Assembly (NCBI GenBank): GCA_034522055.1
Contig: JAXHLS010000002.1
Coordinates: forward strand, 3,491,549 to 3,555,548
Direction: 5' to 3'
Origin: Gammaproteobacteria bacterium
Lineage (GTDB): Bacteria > Pseudomonadota > Gammaproteobacteria > JAABTG01
DNA length: 64,000 nucleotides
The translations under genes were made by a program, and so were the position numbers. The notes beneath the pieces are model-generated. The model was not told where the DNA came from. It made no database searches and worked only from the letters and a program-made list of their open reading frames with translations. Numbering within the stretch: position 1 is the stretch's first letter; every line of letters starts with the position of its first letter. Shown here piece by piece: positions 62,505-64,000 of the stretch.

Positions 62505-63062
62505 TCACGCGAAGCGCAGACTCACCCGCAGCTCCGGCGCGTTGTCGGACAGAACCAGTTCGGCGCCATGTGGCGCCGCAATGGCGCTCACCACACTCAG
62601 GCCCAGGCCCCTGCCCGGGGTCGAGCGCGCGGCATCGAGTCGCTCGAACCGCTGCAGCACACGCTCCCGGTCAGCCTCCGCAATGCCCGGGCCGGTGTCG
62701 GCGACGCTGACCACAAAGCCTGCCTCACATGAGGCCAGATCGACGCTCACGCGTCCCCCGGAGGGCGTGAACTTGATGGCATTCTCCAGCAGGTTGCGGA
62801 GGGCCTGGGACAACAGACTGGATTTGCCCCGGGCGCGGATGCCCGGCTCCACCCTTCATCGAAACTGCAGCTCCCGCTCTTCCGCCGCCGCAGCGTACAG
62901 CTCGGCAACGTTCTCGGTCAACCCCGACACGTCCACGCCTTCGAACGTGGCGCCGTGCACGCCCACCTCTGCCTCGGCGATGGACAACAGGTCGGTGAAC
63001 GTCGCCAGGATCTCATCGATGTCGACGATGGCCGATTCGATGTCCCGCGCCCGCTGTTCCGG
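62505..63062 (-). pseudogene. Sensor histidine kinase, C-terminal fragment with a stop
   Basis: A dimerisation-helix-like stretch (RARDIESAIVDIDEILATFT, DLLSIAEAE) leads into VELYAAAAEE-like sequence, TGA at about 62854, then the ATPase domain: LLSQALRNLLENAIKFTPSGG (N box), VADTGPGI (G1) and GRGLGLSVV (G2). The sensory and membrane parts and the phosphoacceptor helix start are replaced by the FlhC-like gene fragment. Confidence 0.8.
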
Positions 63063-63074
63063 CAGCTCGGCCCG

Positions 63075-63495
63075 CAGGGACGAAGGCGACGTGGCAGATC
63101 TCGAGCAGATCCTCCTGAATAAGCTGCCGGTAGATCGCGTAGAGGTCGATCAGAATGCGGGCGGGCCGGTCGCTGGTTTCGCGCAGGTGCTTGTGAATAC
63201 GCCAGACGATGGCGGCGTGGAGCATGCGTCGCTCGCTTTTCGGAAACCAGGAGTCGGTGAACGGGAACTGCCCGGGCGGAGAGGGTCGATCGTAGATCTG
63301 CCGGTACAGTCGATTCGCGGTCTTCCTGTCCAGCTTCGTCAACTGACAGACCAATCCAGTCCGGACCCCCAATTCGATGAGGCGGGTCGCATCGAGGACC
63401 GCCACCGTCTTCTTCCAGGCCGGATCGGCGGCGAGTCGGGCGTTGATGAGCCGTTCCGGACCGTGGGCAACGATGGAATCCATTCCTGTGCCCAT
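63075..63495 (-). pseudogene. FlhC-like transcriptional activator (SetC/AcaC type), truncated
   Basis: From ATG 63495: VAHGPERLINARLAADPAWK, LDATRLIELGVRTGLVCQLT, LDRKTANRLYRQIYDRPSPP, GQFPFTDSWF, RRMLHAAIVWRIHKHL. The LITLGAR..L..LYKEL..SPPPKGMLPFSTDWF pattern of FlhC is evident. The C-terminal zinc-binding cysteine cluster is missing because the sequence switches to histidine-kinase DNA near 63070. In SXT ICEs and IncA/C plasmids such proteins act with an FlhD-like partner as conjugation master activators. Confidence 0.65.
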
Positions 63496-63527
63496 GATGG
63501 TCGCTGGCTGCCGGGAATGCGTATGGG

Positions 63528-63785
63528 CTAGTCGGCTGTGAGCAGGCCGGCGTGCTCGAGGACTGCTTGGAGTTCGTCGCCATCGCCGTCGGTCAACGCT
63601 GTAAGCAGTCGCTCCCACCACCAGTCGCCCAGCCTGGGGGACACCAGCGGTGGTTTGAACGCCGCGACGCGAGAAAGGCCAGCCGGTGTGACATCCGCGA
63701 GGCGCGCGGCGAGCTCTTCGGGGATACTCAGGAGCAAGGCACAGACGTGCAAGTCTTGCCGCGCCAGATCCCTCGCCTGGATCAA
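63528..63785 (-). CDS. FlhD-like partner (SetD/AcaD type), N-terminus uncertain
   Basis: The frame ends TAG 63528 and precedes the FlhC-like gene by 32 bp. LIQARDLARQDLHVCALLLSIPEELAARLADVTPAGLSRVA is FlhD-like (dimerisation region), and the tail DWWWERLLTALTDGDGDELQAVLEHAGL is typical of mobile-element versions. The TTG at 63785 is a possible start, but homologous sequence seems to run a few codons upstream (QEYLIQARDL), so the 5' end may be cut. Confidence 0.6.
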   Translation of the reverse strand: MIQARDLARQDLHVCALLLSIPEELAARLADVTPAGLSRVAAFKPPLVSPRLGDWWWERLLTALTDGDGDELQAVLEHAGLLTAD

Positions 63786-64000
63786 ATACTCCTGGCCGCC
63801 GCCGGGTTCCGTCCAGCCTCGCTGCGTTTCGCTCGTCGTTCGTCAGTGCTTCGCTGTCTGGTAAGTGTTTCTGACACCCCGGTAACGCTGCAGCGTTGTC
63901 GGGCCGGACCTCGCTTCGCGAGGCGACGGTATGTGTCGCAGGGCACTAGTCCCACTTCAGTCTGGCCTGGTTTCAGGCCGCGCCGGGCGTTCCGGTGGGA
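63786..64000. other. Window end, no gene recognised
   Basis: GC-rich sequence with short inverted motifs (CGCTTCGCGAGGCG near 63912). No gene could be supported before the window ends. Confidence 0.4.

Overview
The window is a mosaic of accessory DNA from a GC-rich proteobacterium. It was most likely a gammaproteobacterium of the Chromatiales/Ectothiorhodospiraceae type; this is inferred from protein style (TonB receptor with PepSY partner, PFGI-1-type ICE proteins, SO_0444-type permease) and from the IS content. No tRNA, rRNA or CRISPR array was seen. Most genes are GC-rich, but several islands are visibly AT-richer and look separately acquired: 28.45-28.9, 30.6-31.2, 44.5-45.9, 52-55 and 56.4-57.1 kb.

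Layout. 0-5.6 kb: the 3' end of radC, a DUF6573 gene, an iron-uptake-like pair (TonB receptor then PepSY membrane protein, reverse strand, candidate Fur site) and a relic IS91 transposase pierced by three small non-autonomous insertions. 5.7-7.4 kb: two type II toxin-antitoxin (TA) operons. 7.4-12.6 kb: a 505-aa orphan gene of a widespread uncharacterised family and a decayed group II intron, bracketed by dispersed palindromic and multi-hairpin repeats. 12.6-21 kb: a SEC-C protein, then a transposon (zinc-ribbon/HTH protein, DDE transposase, AAA+ ATPase, 65-aa protein) split by a complete IS21-family element with a 5-bp target duplication, then an integrase behind a run of hairpins. 21-25.7 kb: a methyltransferase, AbiE and FitAB TA pairs, and a truncated PFGI-1-type ICE fragment. 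25.8-29.1 kb: an IS66 remnant cut by an IS91-type element that carries its own tyrosine recombinase, a beheaded DUF262 gene and a MITE. 29.4-32.5 kb: an Mrr-like endonuclease, a PIN protein and HigBA.

32.9-38 kb: an IS1634-type transposase gene split by a complete 3.4-kb DDE/AAA+ transposon with 6-bp duplications. 38.9-43.9 kb: metal-permease, TRAP-binding-protein, beta-propeller and DUF169 genes. 44.5-46 kb: a phosphoesterase. 46-50.8 kb: an IS transposase split by a second copy of the IS21 element. 50.8-57.1 kb: an adenine methylase, small unknown genes and a 603-aa unknown gene split by an IS4 element. 57.6-64 kb: an integrase, a SRAP gene split by an ISKra4 element, and a junction zone of gene fragments (IS91, M16 peptidase, histidine kinase, FlhC/FlhD-like regulators).

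Main themes. Five TA modules and several defence-like genes lie between nested mobile elements. For five insertions the target-site duplications can be read and the broken host gene rejoined in frame or the pre-insertion site rebuilt. Three unrelated DDE/AAA+ elements here share one gene order, ending in a tiny conserved protein of unknown role; this is the most promising lead for an undescribed component.
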